The notes under the pieces were generated by a model. That model ran no database searches, was not told the DNA's origin, and was given only the letters and a program-made list of their open reading frames with translations. DNA of 64,000 nucleotides from the NCBI RefSeq assembly GCF_002015045.1, contig NZ_MUXX01000005.1, positions 27,618 to 91,617 on the forward strand, given 5' to 3'. This document shows, one piece after another, positions 9,244 through 20,833 of this stretch. The translations under genes and the position numbers were made by a program. The stretch's first letter is position 1, and each line of letters begins with the position of its first letter. The stretch comes from Haemophilus paraphrohaemolyticus (GTDB lineage Bacteria; Pseudomonadota; Gammaproteobacteria; Enterobacterales; Pasteurellaceae).

Positions 9244-9289
9244 TTTTACTTGTTATGCCAATAACAAGTAAAAGAAGTATACTTCTTTT
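9244..9289 (-). promoter_or_regulatory. Two adjacent perfect palindromes upstream of the zinc-ribbon gene
   Basis: A 13-bp-arm inverted repeat (TTTTACTTGTTAT, 4-base loop, ATAACAAGTAAAA; 9244-9273) abuts a 20-bp perfect palindrome AAAAGAAGTATACTTCTTTT (9270-9289). They sit 35-80 bases before the start at 9211. The TTGTTAT...ATAACAA form is like operators of small HTH repressors, and TTGGCA in it could be a -35 box. Could also be RNA hairpins. Confidence 0.45.
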
Positions 9290-9302
9290 GAAAATCAGGC
9301 AT

Positions 9303-9333
9303 AAAAAAACCCTCCAGCATTGCTGCTAGAGGG
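9303..9333 (-). terminator. Terminator of the S10 operon
   Basis: CCCTC(C/T)AGCA arms with an ATTG centre, followed on the minus strand by seven T residues, 20 bases past rpsQ. It closes the S10 operon before any spc-operon gene. Confidence 0.85.
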
Positions 9334-9352
9334 CTTAATATTGATTTGCTGA

Positions 9353-9607
9353 TTAAGCTACTGCTTTCTCAACAACACGAACTAAAGTGTGTGCTTTTGT
9401 TTTTGAAACAGGACGACATTCCTTGATTTCAACTACATCACCTAATTTAGCTTCGTTGTTTTCATCGTGTACGTGTAATTTAGTTGTACGACGAATAAAT
9501 TTACCGTATAACGGGTGTTTTACCGTACGTTCAATTGCAACAACAAATGATTTGTCCATTTTGTCGCTTACTACTTTACCTTGTACTGTGCGAATTTTAT
9601 CAGTCAT
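9353..9607 (-). CDS. rpsQ: 30S ribosomal protein S17
   Basis: 84 residues with the S17 OB-fold signature ([49 protein letters not shown]). Last gene of the S10 operon; its ATG overlaps the rpmC stop (TAATG). It binds 16S rRNA early in assembly of the small subunit. Confidence 0.97.
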   Translation of the reverse strand: MTDKIRTVQGKVVSDKMDKSFVVAIERTVKHPLYGKFIRRTTKLHVHDENNEAKLGDVVEIKECRPVSKTKAHTLVRVVEKAVA

Positions 9608-9797
9608 TACTCACCCGCCTTCTCGGTTAATACAGTTTTAACTTGTGCAATACTACGACGCACTTGTTTTAACTGGTGGGTTTGTTGAAGCTGACCGGTG
9701 GCTGCTTGCATACGCAATTTGAATTGTTCACCTAAAAGGTTTACTAACTCAGCATTCAGCTCTTCAACATTTTTGTTACGTAGTTCTTGAGCTTTCA

Positions 9798-9798
<1 letters not shown>
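9607..9798 (-). CDS. rpmC: 50S ribosomal protein L29
   Basis: 63 residues, normal length, with the paired-helix pattern of L29 ([26 protein letters not shown]). Its start overlaps the rplP stop by TAATG, as rpsQ does to it, showing tight coupling. L29 sits at the polypeptide exit tunnel. Confidence 0.97.
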
Positions 9799-10208
<410 letters not shown>

Positions 10209-10221
10209 TCAGTGATTCTCC

Positions 10222-10929
10222 TTATTTACGACCTTTGCCACGTGGCGCCTTTTTAGGCTGTGTCGCTGGTTCTTTTTCAGATTCGATCACTGCCGCCATA
10301 CCACCAAGAATTTCACCTTTGAAGATCCACACTTTAACGCCAATTACGCCGTAAGTTGTGTGAGCTTCTGCAGTGTTATAATCGATGTCTGCACGAAGAG
10401 TATGTAGAGGTACACGACCTTCACGATACCATTCTGAGCGAGCAATTTCTGCACCACCTAAACGACCGCTAACTTCAACTTTGATACCTTTAGCACCTAA
10501 TTTCATTGCGTTTTGTACTGCACGTTTCATTGCACGGCGGAACATAACACGACGCTCAAGTTGAGAAGCGATGCTATCTGCTACTAATTTTGCATCTAGC
10601 TCTGGTTTTTTCACTTCAGCGATGTTGATTTGTGCTGGAACGCCTGCGATTTTCGCTACTGCGTTACGTAATTTTTCAACATCTTCGCCTTTTTTACCGA
10701 TAACGATACCAGGACGAGCTGTGTGGATAGTTACACGAATGCTTTTCGCAGGACGTTCAATAGTGATACGTGATACTGAAGCGTTCGCTAACTCTTTGTT
10801 TAAGAATTTACGTACTTTGAAGTCGCCGTCTAAGTTGTCAGCGAAATCTTGTGTATTCGCGAACCAAGTAGAGTTCCAAGGTTTAACAATACCAAGGCGA
10901 ATACCATTAGGATGTACTTTCTGACCCAT
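10222..10929 (-). CDS. rpsC: 30S ribosomal protein S3
   Basis: 235 residues with the KH domain ([23 protein letters not shown]) and the C-terminal S3 domain ([32 protein letters not shown]). S3 helps form the mRNA entry channel. The tail ends in the usual lysine/arginine-rich run. Full length and in the standard place between rplV and rplP. Confidence 0.98.
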   Translation of the reverse strand: MGQKVHPNGIRLGIVKPWNSTWFANTQDFADNLDGDFKVRKFLNKELANASVSRITIERPAKSIRVTIHTARPGIVIGKKGEDVEKLRNAVAKIAGVPAQINIAEVKKPELDAKLVADSIASQLERRVMFRRAMKRAVQNAMKLGAKGIKVEVSGRLGGAEIARSEWYREGRVPLHTLRADIDYNTAEAHTTYGVIGVKVWIFKGEILGGMAAVIESEKEPATQPKKAPRGKGRK

Positions 10930-10946
10930 TGTTATTCTCCTACTGA

Positions 10947-11282
<336 letters not shown>

Positions 11283-11289
11283 TTACCTC

Positions 11290-11568
<279 letters not shown>

Positions 11569-11592
11569 TTATCCTCTTTTTAATGAATAAAA

Positions 11593-12414
11593 TTATTTGC
11601 CACGACGACGTACGATGTATTTATCAGTACGTTTGTTGTGACGAGTTTTCTTACCTTTGGTTTGAACGCCCCAAGGTGTAACTGGATGTTTACCAAAGTT
11701 ACGGCCTTCACCACCACCGTGTGGGTGGTCTACTGGGTTCATTGCAGTACCACGAACTGTTGGGCGTACGCCTCTCCAGCGGTTAGCACCTGCTTTACCA
11801 AGAACGCGAAGCATATGCTCAGAGTTACCTACTTCACCGATTGTTGCGAAACAATCAGCTAATACTTTACGCATTTCGCCTGAACGAAGACGTAAAGTTA
11901 TATAGTTACCTTCACGTGCAATAATTTGTACGCTAGCACCCGCAGAACGTGCAATTTGACCACCTTTACCAGGCTTTAATTCCACGTTGTGTACAGTCGT
12001 ACCAACTGGGATGTTACGCATAGGTAATGCGTTACCTACTTTAATTGGAGCTGAAGCACCTGCTTGAATCGTATCACCAGCAGATAAACCTTTTGGTGCT
12101 AAGATATAACGGCGTTCACCATCTTTATAAAGAACTAATGCGATGTTAGCAGAACGATTTGGATCGTATTCTAAACGCTCAACTACTGCTGGGATTTCTA
12201 ACTTGTTACGTTTGAAATCAACTAAACGATAGTGTTGTTTATGACCACCACCGATGTGGCGAGTAGTGATACGACCTAAGTTGTTACGACCACCAGTTTT
12301 AGATTTGGTATCTAAAAGTGCTGCGAAAGGTTTCCCTTTGTGAAGTTCTGCATTAACAACTTTAACTACATGACGACGACCAGCGGAGGTCGGCTTACAT
12401 TTAACGATAGCCAT
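11593..12414 (-). CDS. rplB: 50S ribosomal protein L2
   Basis: 273 residues. The conserved GGGEGRN segment near the end ([22 protein letters not shown]) contains the histidine important near the peptidyl-transferase centre. Normal length, ends in a basic tail. Between rplW and rpsS. Confidence 0.98.
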   Translation of the reverse strand: MAIVKCKPTSAGRRHVVKVVNAELHKGKPFAALLDTKSKTGGRNNLGRITTRHIGGGHKQHYRLVDFKRNKLEIPAVVERLEYDPNRSANIALVLYKDGERRYILAPKGLSAGDTIQAGASAPIKVGNALPMRNIPVGTTVHNVELKPGKGGQIARSAGASVQIIAREGNYITLRLRSGEMRKVLADCFATIGEVGNSEHMLRVLGKAGANRWRGVRPTVRGTAMNPVDHPHGGGEGRNFGKHPVTPWGVQTKGKKTRHNKRTDKYIVRRRGK

Positions 12415-12433
12415 AGTTTTCTATTCCTCCGAA

Positions 12434-12739
12434 TTACTCTGCCGCACCTTCAACGAAGTCAAGTGATTGACCTTCTTGAAGAGTTACATAAGCTTTTTTC
12501 CAGTCACTACGACGACCTGATTTTGCACCGTGACGTTTAGTTTTACCTTTAACAACCACTGTACGTACAGAATCAACTTTAACTTCGAAAAGTGCTTCAA
12601 CCGCATTCGCAATTTCTACTTTGTTAGCATCTAATGCAACTTTAAATACGATTGTGTTACCTTTTTCAGCGTTGTTTGTCGCTTTCTCAGAGATATGAGG
12701 TGCTTTAAGCACTTTTAGCAAACGTTCTTGTTGAATCAT
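12434..12739 (-). CDS. rplW: 50S ribosomal protein L23
   Basis: 101 residues with the L23 core ([51 protein letters not shown]). Docking site for trigger factor and SRP at the exit tunnel. Start overlaps the rplD stop by 4 bases. Confidence 0.98.
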   Translation of the reverse strand: MIQQERLLKVLKAPHISEKATNNAEKGNTIVFKVALDANKVEIANAVEALFEVKVDSVRTVVVKGKTKRHGAKSGRRSDWKKAYVTLQEGQSLDFVEGAAE

Positions 12740-13338
12740 GCTAGCATCTCCTCAATTTGTTTTACTGCATCAACAGTTACAACCACTTTATCAAAAGCGA
12801 TTAAGCTAACTGGATCGATTGCTTGAACATCACGAACGTCTACTTTGTATAAGTTGCGTGCTGCTAAGAATAGATTTTCATCTAAGTTTGCAGTAATGAT
12901 TAAAGCGTCAGTTAACGCCATCTCTTTTAATTTTTGTGCTAAAACTTTAGTTTTAGGTGCATCAATTTCGAATTTCTCAACAACCACTAAACGGTCTTGA
13001 CGAACTAATTCAGAAAGAATGCTTTTGATTGCACCACGGTACATTTTTTTGTTCACTTTTTGGCTGTGATCTTGTGGTTTCGCAGCGAATGTGATACCAC
13101 CTGAACGCCAGATTGGTGATTTGATGTCACCAGAACGTGCACGGCCTGTACCTTTTTGACGCCAAGGTTTTTTGCCTGAACCAGACACTTCAGCACGAGT
13201 TTTTTGTGCACGTGAACCTTGACGAGCACCTGCTGCATAAGCAACAACTACTTGGTGGATTAACGCTTCGTTAAACTCACGTCCGAAGGTAGTTTCAGAA
13301 ACAGTGAGTGCGTTTGCACCAACAACTTGTAATTCCAT
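12736..13338 (-). CDS. rplD: 50S ribosomal protein L4 (S10-operon autoregulator)
   Basis: 200 residues, full length, with the extended loop reaching the exit tunnel ([25 protein letters not shown]). In gamma-proteobacteria L4 also represses its own operon by binding the leader RNA upstream of rpsJ; the window has such a leader at 14318-14460. Overlaps rplW. Confidence 0.98.
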   Translation of the reverse strand: MELQVVGANALTVSETTFGREFNEALIHQVVVAYAAGARQGSRAQKTRAEVSGSGKKPWRQKGTGRARSGDIKSPIWRSGGITFAAKPQDHSQKVNKKMYRGAIKSILSELVRQDRLVVVEKFEIDAPKTKVLAQKLKEMALTDALIITANLDENLFLAARNLYKVDVRDVQAIDPVSLIAFDKVVVTVDAVKQIEEMLA

Positions 13339-13353
13339 CTCTATCTCCTAGAC

Positions 13354-13980
13354 TTATGCTTTAACTGCTGGTTTGACAATAACATCACTATTAGTTGCGC
13401 CTGGAACAGCACCTTTAACTAATAATAATTTACGCTCAGCATCTACACGAACAACTTCAAGTGATTGAACAGTTACACGCTCAGCACCTAAGTGTCCAGC
13501 CATTTTTTTACCTTTAAACACACGACCTGGAGTTTGGTTTTGACCAATAGAACCAAGTACACGATGTGATAAAGAGTTACCATGTGTAGCATCTTGAGTA
13601 CGGAAGTTCCAACGTTTCACACCACCTTGGAAACCTTTACCTTTAGATGTACCAGTAACATCGACTTTCTTAACATCTGTGAAGATGTCAACATTGATTT
13701 CTTGACCTAAAGTGAATTCTTCACCTTCAGTACGAAATTCCCATAAACCGCGACCAGCTTCAACACCTGCTTTCACGAAATGGCCTGCTTCTGGCTTAGT
13801 TACACGACTAGCTTTTTTAGTACCAGTAGTAACTTGAATTGCAGAATAGCCATCGTTTTCAAGGGTTTTAACTTGAGTAACACGGTTGGCTTCGATTTCG
13901 ATAACGGTAACTGGAATAGACACGCCGTCTTCAGTGAAAACGCGGGTCATACCAACTTTACGACCGATTAAACCAATCAT
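13354..13980 (-). CDS. rplC: 50S ribosomal protein L3
   Basis: 208 residues with [15 protein letters not shown] at the start and the [15 protein letters not shown] loop that contains the glutamine methylated by PrmB in relatives (known of the family, not shown here). Second gene of the S10 operon. Confidence 0.98.
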   Translation of the reverse strand: MIGLIGRKVGMTRVFTEDGVSIPVTVIEIEANRVTQVKTLENDGYSAIQVTTGTKKASRVTKPEAGHFVKAGVEAGRGLWEFRTEGEEFTLGQEINVDIFTDVKKVDVTGTSKGKGFQGGVKRWNFRTQDATHGNSLSHRVLGSIGQNQTPGRVFKGKKMAGHLGAERVTVQSLEVVRVDAERKLLLVKGAVPGATNSDVIVKPAVKA

Positions 13981-14005
13981 TGTAATAACCTCTTAAAATT
14001 CCCAA

Positions 14006-14460
<455 letters not shown>

Positions 14461-14802
14461 TAAATGATTACATCAAACGACTTTACCATACACCTTCTCG
14501 CAAAGATGCACGAGAAAAGTGGCTGTATGATACCGACAAATTCCGATTTTGGCAACTCTTTTTTCTGCAAATTTGCTAATTTTTTGAACCACTTTTTAGG
14601 CAAAATTTTTTAGCATCTCTTATCACAAACTAGACTATTTTGAAACATCTCAAATTTCTATGTTATTTCAAAATATTTTTCTTAAATTTTCGAGCAAGTT
14701 CACATTTTTGAAAAAATGTAGTTGAAACGATCATACATTCTCAGGTATTTATTAAAAATATTTTTTTATTTAACAAAATTATTTATATTTTCAGGAGAAA
14801 AA

Positions 14803-15453
14803 ATGCAACCTATTCAAGCTGTTGAAAAACCCATTTCTACTCTTTTTGAACCTATCGTAGGGAAAGTTAAAATTAAAACTTACTTTTCTTATTATGCCGT
14901 TTTTGCCAATGGATTTATGTTGGCTTTATATAAAAATAATATGGTCTTTTTACGTGCATCTACAAACTCAAAAGCAGAAATTCAGCAACTTGAAGGAACT
15001 TATCCACTTCAAGATCATGATGTTGGTATAAATACTAAAAATTTTTATGCAATGTCTTATAAATTTGCTTTAGAAACGCCAAAATTTTCTATTTGGCTGA
15101 CCTCTATTTTAGAAGAACTTACAAACCAACAACGACTTGAAGAGGAAAAACGTAAAACACAAGTGCGTTCATTAGCTAATATGAACATAAAAATGGAGCG
15201 AATTTTAAAGCGTATTAATATCAAGAATGTGGAGCAATTTAGACAGAAAGGCTATATGAACACTTTTATTGAGCTTATCAAACAAGGCTCTGATCGCTCA
15301 GATATGATGCTATTTAGACTACATGGCGCTATTCATCAAAAATCAATCTACCATATTACCCATAAAGAAAGGTTGGAACTGCTAAAAGAAGCTAATCAGG
15401 CTCTTTACAATGCTGGATTGCGTCATAGATTTGATATTACAGATGAAGATTAA
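14803..15453 (+). CDS. tfoX: Competence regulator Sxy/TfoX
   Basis: 216 residues. The N-terminal TfoX domain (~20-100) has FANGFMLALYKNNMVFLRAS and FYAMSYKFAL. The C-terminal TfoX domain (~125-216) has NIKMERILKRINIKNVEQFRQKGYMNTFIELI and KERLELLKEANQALYNAGL, as in Haemophilus Sxy. With CRP it directs transcription from competence promoters. I chose the ATG at 14803 because TCAGGAGAAAAA precedes it; an upstream in-frame ATG at 14722 adds 27 unlike residues. The ~340-base region upstream, shared with the divergent S10 promoter, is very AT-rich, and a weak CRP half-site (TTCACA near 14697) is visible. Translation of sxy is controlled by mRNA folding in Haemophilus; that is not tested here. Confidence 0.88.
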   Translation: MQPIQAVEKPISTLFEPIVGKVKIKTYFSYYAVFANGFMLALYKNNMVFLRASTNSKAEIQQLEGTYPLQDHDVGINTKNFYAMSYKFALETPKFSIWLTSILEELTNQQRLEEEKRKTQVRSLANMNIKMERILKRINIKNVEQFRQKGYMNTFIELIKQGSDRSDMMLFRLHGAIHQKSIYHITHKERLELLKEANQALYNAGLRHRFDITDED

Positions 15454-15484
15454 CATTATAAAGGAAAGAAATGAATTAAAAATA

Positions 15485-15510
15485 AACCGTGGGAGTCAAT
15501 TCCCACGGTT
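15485..15510. terminator. Terminator hairpin after tfoX
   Basis: Perfect 10-bp stem AACCGTGGGA/TCCCACGGTT with a 6-base loop. A T-rich run follows on the minus strand (TTTATTTTT) and a weaker one on the plus strand, so it may serve both tfoX and the decayed gene opposite. Confidence 0.7.
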
Positions 15511-15540
15511 ATTCAAGCATCCAATCTAAAAACATTTTCC

Positions 15541-16088
15541 ATCAGATTAAGGTATCCCACGCACCTTTTTCGTTTTGATGTCGTTCATATTCCCGATATA
15601 GCTTACTAAGAATGTCCCCACTTTAGAGTGATATTCGTTCTCTGGATAAGATTCGAAGTTGCGAGAAAGGGAGTCTGTAATTGGATAGATTACACCACCA
15701 CAACGTGCAGTATTACTTGGCATTCTGGGACAATACGGCAACCTAAGCCCGTTTTAGTGAAGCCGAGTGCAATCTCATAAATACCACTACAACGAGCCAG
15801 ATGAGCGTGCTGCTTAATTAGCTTAATGCATCTTTGATTGCACCCGCATCGTTTTCCGCTCCTGCTACGTAAGTGAGGCGTAGATAGTCATACTCACAAT
15901 CCCGAGTAAGCCGATTTCACCCACTTTGCAAACAATGGCAACGATGGTTGCACGAAAATAATTACAGTGTGCCACGCAGAAACAGGTAAGCCTTCAGATG
16001 GGGCAAGTTGCCATAGACCCACATTAATGGCGGTAATAATCAGCAATGGAATCCATTTGATATCTAATTTTATAAAGTAACACTCCAA
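15541..16088 (-). pseudogene. Decayed DASS-family (CitT/SLC13-type) dicarboxylate transporter
   Basis: Starting near 16088 the minus strand reads the N-terminus of a divalent anion/sodium symporter (LDIKWIPLLIITAINVGLWQLAP, then AWHTVIIFV). It changes frame near 15960 and continues as IVAIVCKVGEIGLLGI and YVAGAENDAGAIKDALS with an in-frame stop. It shifts again and reaches the family motif MPSNTARCGGVIYPI at 15720-15680, then SKVGTFLVSYIGN before stopping. A segment of ~25 codons before the motif and all of the C-terminal ~300 residues are missing. It would have moved dicarboxylates or citrate across the inner membrane. It lies directly upstream of frdA on the opposite strand. Confidence 0.75.
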
Positions 16089-16382
16089 AATTAAATGATT
16101 TAATTAGTAAAATAAAAGTCGTTACAATTTATAACAACTATGTAATTATTTTTTGGGGATAGATCAAAAAATTTACCTTCTTTGGAGGTGAATTCAAAAA
16201 AATAACGTAAATCAATACATTGATAATTAAGTATTATTCTCACTATTGTTCATTTTTTGAGTTAGATCATAAAAGCGGTTGTTTTTTGTTAAAAAATTGT
16301 GAAAAAGCTTTTTTTTGTACCTCCAAAGTGGCAGAATAAGCCAACTTCTTATGTTTTTACCTATTATTATTTTGGAGTGCAT
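16089..16382 (+). promoter_or_regulatory. Upstream region of frdABCD
   Basis: About 290 very AT-rich bases without a gene. Visible elements are GGGGATAGATCAAA near 16155 (one good ATCAA half of an FNR box), ATCAATACATTGAT near 16212 (the half-sites in reversed order) and AGATCATAAAAGCGG near 16265. Anaerobic FNR/NarP control is expected for frd, but no full TTGAT-N4-ATCAA site is present. TTTGGAGTGCAT before 16383 is the ribosome site. Confidence 0.4.
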
Positions 16383-18176
16383 ATGCAAAGTGTTAATTTT
16401 GATGTCGCAATTGTAGGTGCTGGTGGCGGTGGCTTACGTGCAGCAATTGCAGCAGCAGAAGCAAATCCGAACTTGAAAATCGCTTTAATCTCAAAAGTTT
16501 ACCCAATGCGTAGCCATACTGTGGCAGCAGAAGGCGGTTCAGCAGCAGTAATTAAAGATAACGACTCATTCGATAACCACTTTAACGACACTGTAGGCGG
16601 TGGCGACTGGTTATGTGAGCAAGACATTGTGGAATACTTTGTAGAGCATTCTCCAATTGAGATGACCCAATTAGAACGTTGGGGCTGCCCGTGGAGCCGT
16701 CGTGAAGATGGTGAAGTGAACGTGCGTCGTTTCGGTGGGATGAAAATTGAGCGTACTTGGTTCGCGGCCGATAAAACGGGCTTCCACATTTTGCATACAC
16801 TGTTCCAAACCTCAATGAAATACCCTAACATCGTGCGTTTTGATGAACACTTTGTATTAGATATTTTAACCGATAACGGCGAAGCTCGCGGTTGTGTGGC
16901 AATGAATATGATGGAAGGCTCATTAGTGCAAATCAATGCATCTGCGGTAGTTATCGCAACTGGTGGTGGTTGCCGTACTTATCGTTTCAATACTAACGGA
17001 GGTATCGTAACAGGTGACGGTTTATCAATGGCTTATCGTCACGGTGTGGCATTACGTGATATGGAGTTCGTTCAATATCACCCAACAGGCTTACCAAACA
17101 CAGGTATTTTGATGACCGAAGGTTGCCGTGGTGAAGGTGGTATCTTAGTGAATAAAGATGGCTACCGTTATCTTCAAGATTACGGCTTAGGACCAGAAAC
17201 CCCAATCGGCAAACCAGAAAACAAATATATGGAATTAGGTCCTCGTGACCGTGTTTCTCAAGCATTCTGGCAAGAGTGGAAAAAAGGCAATACCTTAAAA
17301 ACGGCGAAAGGCGTGGATGTAGTTCACTTAGACTTACGTCATTTAGGTGAAAAACACTTAACTGAACGTTTACCGTTCATCTGCGAATTAGCACGTGCTT
17401 ATGAAGGTGTGGATCCAGTGACCCAACCAATCCCAGTGCGCCCAGTGGTTCACTACACCATGGGTGGTATTGAAGTGGATATGCATGCTGAAACCTCAAT
17501 CAAAGGTTTATATGCAGTGGGTGAATGTGCTTCTTCAGGCTTACACGGTGCAAACCGCTTAGGTTCTAACTCATTAGCTGAACTTGTGGTATTCGGTAAA
17601 GTGGCGGGTGAAAATGCGGCACGCCGTGCGTTAGAAGCAGTCAATGCAAACCAAGCACAAATTGATGCCCAAGCTAAAGATGTTGTAGCACGCTTAACGG
17701 CTCTTGCAAACCAAGAAGGTAACGAATCTTACTCAGACATTCGTAACCAAATGGGCGATGCAATGGAAGAAGGTTGTGGTATCTACCGTACACAAGAAGG
17801 TATGGAAGGTGCAGTAAACAAAATTGAAGAGCTTAAAGAACGTTATAAACGCATCAGCGTGAAAGATAAATCAAGCGTATTCAACACGGATTTACTCTAT
17901 AAAATCGAATTAGGCTTTATTTTAGACGTAGCACAATCTATCGCTTGCTCTGCAGTTGAACGTAAAGAATCGCGTGGTGCACACCAACGTTTAGACTTCA
18001 CTGAACGTGATGATGTGAACTACTTAAAACACACCCAAGCATTCTACAACGCGGATGGCAAACCAACTATTAAATACAGCGATGTGAAAATCACCAAATC
18101 ACAACCTGCAAAACGTGTGTACGGTGCAGAAGGTGCAGCACAAGAAGCAGCGAAAAAAGCGGCAGAACAAAAATAG
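16383..18176 (+). CDS. frdA: Fumarate reductase flavoprotein subunit
   Basis: 597 residues from the ATG at 16383, chosen because GGAG precedes it and it restores the family N-terminus MQSVNFDVAIVGAGGGGLRAA; an in-frame ATG at 16299 adds 28 unrelated residues. The dinucleotide fold is followed by RSHTVAAEGG, in which H45 is the covalent FAD attachment site. HPTG and the RxR active-site segments are intact. Reduces fumarate to succinate using menaquinol electrons via FrdB. First of four closely spaced genes (9-10 bases apart); dcuB at 28.4-29.7 kb would supply fumarate. Confidence 0.97.
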   Translation: MQSVNFDVAIVGAGGGGLRAAIAAAEANPNLKIALISKVYPMRSHTVAAEGGSAAVIKDNDSFDNHFNDTVGGGDWLCEQDIVEYFVEHSPIEMTQLERWGCPWSRREDGEVNVRRFGGMKIERTWFAADKTGFHILHTLFQTSMKYPNIVRFDEHFVLDILTDNGEARGCVAMNMMEGSLVQINASAVVIATGGGCRTYRFNTNGGIVTGDGLSMAYRHGVALRDMEFVQYHPTGLPNTGILMTEGCRGEGGILVNKDGYRYLQDYGLGPETPIGKPENKYMELGPRDRVSQAFWQEWKKGNTLKTAKGVDVVHLDLRHLGEKHLTERLPFICELARAYEGVDPVTQPIPVRPVVHYTMGGIEVDMHAETSIKGLYAVGECASSGLHGANRLGSNSLAELVVFGKVAGENAARRALEAVNANQAQIDAQAKDVVARLTALANQEGNESYSDIRNQMGDAMEEGCGIYRTQEGMEGAVNKIEELKERYKRISVKDKSSVFNTDLLYKIELGFILDVAQSIACSAVERKESRGAHQRLDFTERDDVNYLKHTQAFYNADGKPTIKYSDVKITKSQPAKRVYGAEGAAQEAAKKAAEQK

Positions 18177-18185
18177 GGGATAGCT

Positions 18186-18911
18186 ATGGAAAAAATGACG
18201 ATTGAAGTGCTTCGCTACAACCCAGAAGTGGATAGTGAACCACATTTAGAAAAATATGAAGTACCGTTTGATGGTCAAACTTCATTGTTAGACGCATTAA
18301 ACTACATCAAAGATGAGTTACAACCAGAGCTATCTTACCGTTGGTCTTGCCGTATGGCAATCTGCGGTTCTTGCGGTATGATGGTAAATGGCAAACCAAA
18401 ATTAGCGTGTAAAACATTCTTACGCGACTACAGCGGTCATATGCGTATTGAACCACTTCAAAACTTCCCGATTGAACGTGACTTAGTGGTAGATTTAAGT
18501 CACTTCATCGACAGTATTGAAGCAATTCAACCATACATCATTGACAACAAAGCACCAGCAGGTCAGCGTACGAAACAAACTCCAGCACAACTTGAGAAAT
18601 ATCGTCAATTCTCAATGTGTATCAACTGTGGTTTATGCTACGCCGCTTGCCCTCAATTTGGTTTAAACCCAGAGTTTATCGGTCCTGCTGCCTTAACCTT
18701 AGCTCACCGTTATAACTTAGATAACCGTGATAACGGTCGTGAACAACGTATGAAGCTCTTAAGCTCACAAAACGGTGTGTGGAGCTGTACTTTCGTTGGT
18801 TACTGCTCAGAAGTGTGTCCAAAACACGTTGGTCCTGCTTCAGCAATCAACCAAGGCAAACTTGAAAGTGCCAAAGACTACGTGATCTCAATGTTAAAAC
18901 CAAAAGGCTAG
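18186..18911 (+). CDS. frdB: Fumarate reductase iron-sulfur subunit
   Basis: 241 residues. The plant-type ferredoxin motif [21 protein letters not shown] holds the 2Fe-2S cluster. [12 protein letters not shown] and [14 protein letters not shown] provide cysteines for the 4Fe-4S and 3Fe-4S clusters. It passes electrons from the membrane anchors FrdC/FrdD to FrdA. Normal length, and the spacing to its neighbours is that of a coupled operon. Confidence 0.97.
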   Translation: MEKMTIEVLRYNPEVDSEPHLEKYEVPFDGQTSLLDALNYIKDELQPELSYRWSCRMAICGSCGMMVNGKPKLACKTFLRDYSGHMRIEPLQNFPIERDLVVDLSHFIDSIEAIQPYIIDNKAPAGQRTKQTPAQLEKYRQFSMCINCGLCYAACPQFGLNPEFIGPAALTLAHRYNLDNRDNGREQRMKLLSSQNGVWSCTFVGYCSEVCPKHVGPASAINQGKLESAKDYVISMLKPKG

Positions 18912-18919
18912 GGGGAATT

Positions 18920-19312
18920 ATGACAACAGCAACAAAACGCAAAGCCTATGTACGTGAAGTAAAAGCGAATTGGTGGACAAAACTTGGCTTCTATAAATTC
19001 TATATGGTGCGTGAAGCAACTGCTATCCCAACTGTTTGGTTCTGCTTAGTATTACTTTATGGCGTAATCGCATTAGGTAACGGCACTTTTGACACGAACT
19101 TTGTGGACTTCTTAAAAAATCCAATTGTGATTATCTTAAACCTTGTGAGCTTAGCGGCAATGTTATTGCACGCTGCAACGCTCTTCATTATGACCCCACA
19201 AGTCTTGGGTATTATGGTAAAAGGTGAAAAATTACCTGTGGCAACGGGTGCGAAAATTATGTGGGGTATTACCGCGGTAATTAGCATCATCGTATTAGCC
19301 CTTGCGTTATAG
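18920..19312 (+). CDS. frdC: Fumarate reductase membrane anchor subunit C
   Basis: 130 residues with three membrane helices and the family's opening RKAYVREVKANWWTKLGFYKFYMVREATAIPTVWF. The glutamate in the VREAT segment is the conserved quinone-site residue of the family. Anchors FrdAB and binds menaquinol with FrdD. GGGGGAA ribosome site. Confidence 0.95.
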   Translation: MTTATKRKAYVREVKANWWTKLGFYKFYMVREATAIPTVWFCLVLLYGVIALGNGTFDTNFVDFLKNPIVIILNLVSLAAMLLHAATLFIMTPQVLGIMVKGEKLPVATGAKIMWGITAVISIIVLALAL

Positions 19313-19321
19313 GAGTGAAAT

Positions 19322-19678
19322 ATGAGCAAACAAGACGTTATTAACAAAGCGGTAAAATCAAACGAACCGCCCGTATGGTTACTCTTTAGTGCAGGCGGTT
19401 CTGTGAGTGCGTTCTTCTTCCCTGTGGTGATTTTAATCTTCGCATTACTCTTACCATTCGGCATTGTTGATGCACAAACTATCAACACCTTCGCACACAC
19501 TTGGATTGGTAAAATCACTATTTTGGTTTTAACTATTTTCCCAATGTGGGCGGGAATGCACCGTGTTCACCACGGCTTACACGACTTAAAAGTACACCTC
19601 CAAGCAGGGGGCGTGATTTTCTATGGATTATCCGTAGTTTACACAGTTGTTGTAGCTTACTTAACATTAAGCCTGTAA
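19322..19678 (+). CDS. frdD: Fumarate reductase membrane anchor subunit D
   Basis: 118 residues with three predicted membrane helices, starting with SNEPPVWLLFSAGGSVSAFFFPV and carrying HRVHHGLHDLKVH in the loop before the last helix. Completes the menaquinol-binding anchor. Last gene of the operon, followed by a terminator. Confidence 0.95.
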   Translation: MSKQDVINKAVKSNEPPVWLLFSAGGSVSAFFFPVVILIFALLLPFGIVDAQTINTFAHTWIGKITILVLTIFPMWAGMHRVHHGLHDLKVHLQAGGVIFYGLSVVYTVVVAYLTLSL

Positions 19679-19702
19679 TTCTACAAGCAGTCTAAAAAAC
19701 AT

Positions 19703-19730
19703 AAAACCCTGCAAATTTACAGGGTTTTGT
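19703..19730 (+). terminator. Terminator of frdABCD
   Basis: AAAACCCTG/CAGGGTTTT stem with an 8-base loop, then TGTTCT, 24 bases after frdD. Confidence 0.85.
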
Positions 19731-19740
19731 TCTATCCATA

Positions 19741-19767
19741 AAAATGGTCGTATTATACGACCATTTT
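19741..19767. terminator. Second hairpin, likely the fmt terminator
   Basis: Perfect 12-bp stem AAAATGGTCGTA/TACGACCATTTT with a 3-base loop, directly beyond the fmt stop on the minus strand; A/T tails on both sides make it bidirectional. Confidence 0.8.
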
Positions 19768-19769
19768 CT

Positions 19770-20723
19770 TTAATTTAATACATCTCCCACCTTAAACCAA
19801 TCTGCTCGTCCGTTTAAGAAATCTTGCACCGACATCGGTTTTTTGCCTTGTGGTTGAAGTTGGGTAATGTTTAATACACCATCTTGAGTGGCAATTTTCA
19901 AGCCTTTTTTATCAAAGGCAATCACAGTGCCGAATGCTTTTTCTTGGTGTGGTAACACATTAGCTTGATAAACTTTTATTCGTTCTTCATTGCCATTCAC
20001 ATTCACGGTTAAGAAGGCAATTGGGGCTGGATTGAAGGCTCGGATATTGCGTTCCAACTGACAAGCGGGCAAATTCCAGTCTAATTTTGCTTCTTCTTTG
20101 GTAAGCTTTTCGGCGTAATTAGCTAAATCATCATCTTGTTTTTCAGGTTTGAATTGCTGATTTTCTAACCCGTTTAACACCTCTAATAATGCTGGCGGAG
20201 CAAGCTCGGCAAGTTTTTGATAAAGCGAAGCGGAGGTTTCTATCGGTAAAATATCGGTATACACTTTGTGCAACATATCGCCTGTGTCTAAACCGATGTC
20301 CATCTGCATAATGGTTACGCCTGTTTGGCTATCGCCTGCCCAAATCGCACGCTGAATAGGGGCTGCACCTCTCCAACGTGGGAGAATCGAACCGTGCACG
20401 TTCAAACAGCCATATTTAGGTGCATTTAACACTGCTTCAGGCAGAATCAAACCATAAGCCACCACCACCATCACATCTGCATTTAAGGCTTTAAGCTCTG
20501 CTTGAACCTCTTCCTTACGCAACGATTTCGGCTGATAAACGGGAATGTTGTGTGCTTCGGCAAGCTGTTTGACGGGGCTGGCTTGCAGTTTTTTGCCTCG
20601 ACCTGCAGGTTTGTCGGGTTGAGTGTAAACGGCAATGACGTTGTGTTCTGAATCAAGCAAGGCTTGTAGGTGTTGAGCAGCGAAATCAGGCGTGCCAGCA
20701 AAGATAATATTAAGTTTTGACAT
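19770..20723 (-). CDS. fmt: Methionyl-tRNA formyltransferase
   Basis: 317 residues. N-terminal Rossmann domain with [14 protein letters not shown] and the formyl-transfer site [21 protein letters not shown] (Asn/His), [13 protein letters not shown]-terminal OB-like tRNA-binding domain from ~205. Formylates initiator Met-tRNA in the cytoplasm. The def gene that usually precedes it is not here; instead the start faces the divergent yigZ across 110 bases. Confidence 0.96.
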   Translation of the reverse strand: MSKLNIIFAGTPDFAAQHLQALLDSEHNVIAVYTQPDKPAGRGKKLQASPVKQLAEAHNIPVYQPKSLRKEEVQAELKALNADVMVVVAYGLILPEAVLNAPKYGCLNVHGSILPRWRGAAPIQRAIWAGDSQTGVTIMQMDIGLDTGDMLHKVYTDILPIETSASLYQKLAELAPPALLEVLNGLENQQFKPEKQDDDLANYAEKLTKEEAKLDWNLPACQLERNIRAFNPAPIAFLTVNVNGNEERIKVYQANVLPHQEKAFGTVIAFDKKGLKIATQDGVLNITQLQPQGKKPMSVQDFLNGRADWFKVGDVLN

Positions 20724-20833
20724 AATCGTATAAAGTTGATAAATAATGGGGGAATTTTAGCAGAAAACTCGTTTTTTCTCATCGCTCATTTTTTTGCTAA
20801 AATACACTAAATTTGTTGCAATAAGAGAACTGA

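Noticed and set aside
16195..16225. FNR box upstream of frdA
   Set aside because: ATCAATACATTGAT has the half-sites in the reverse arrangement to TTGAT-N4-ATCAA, so it is noted only as a possible dyad.
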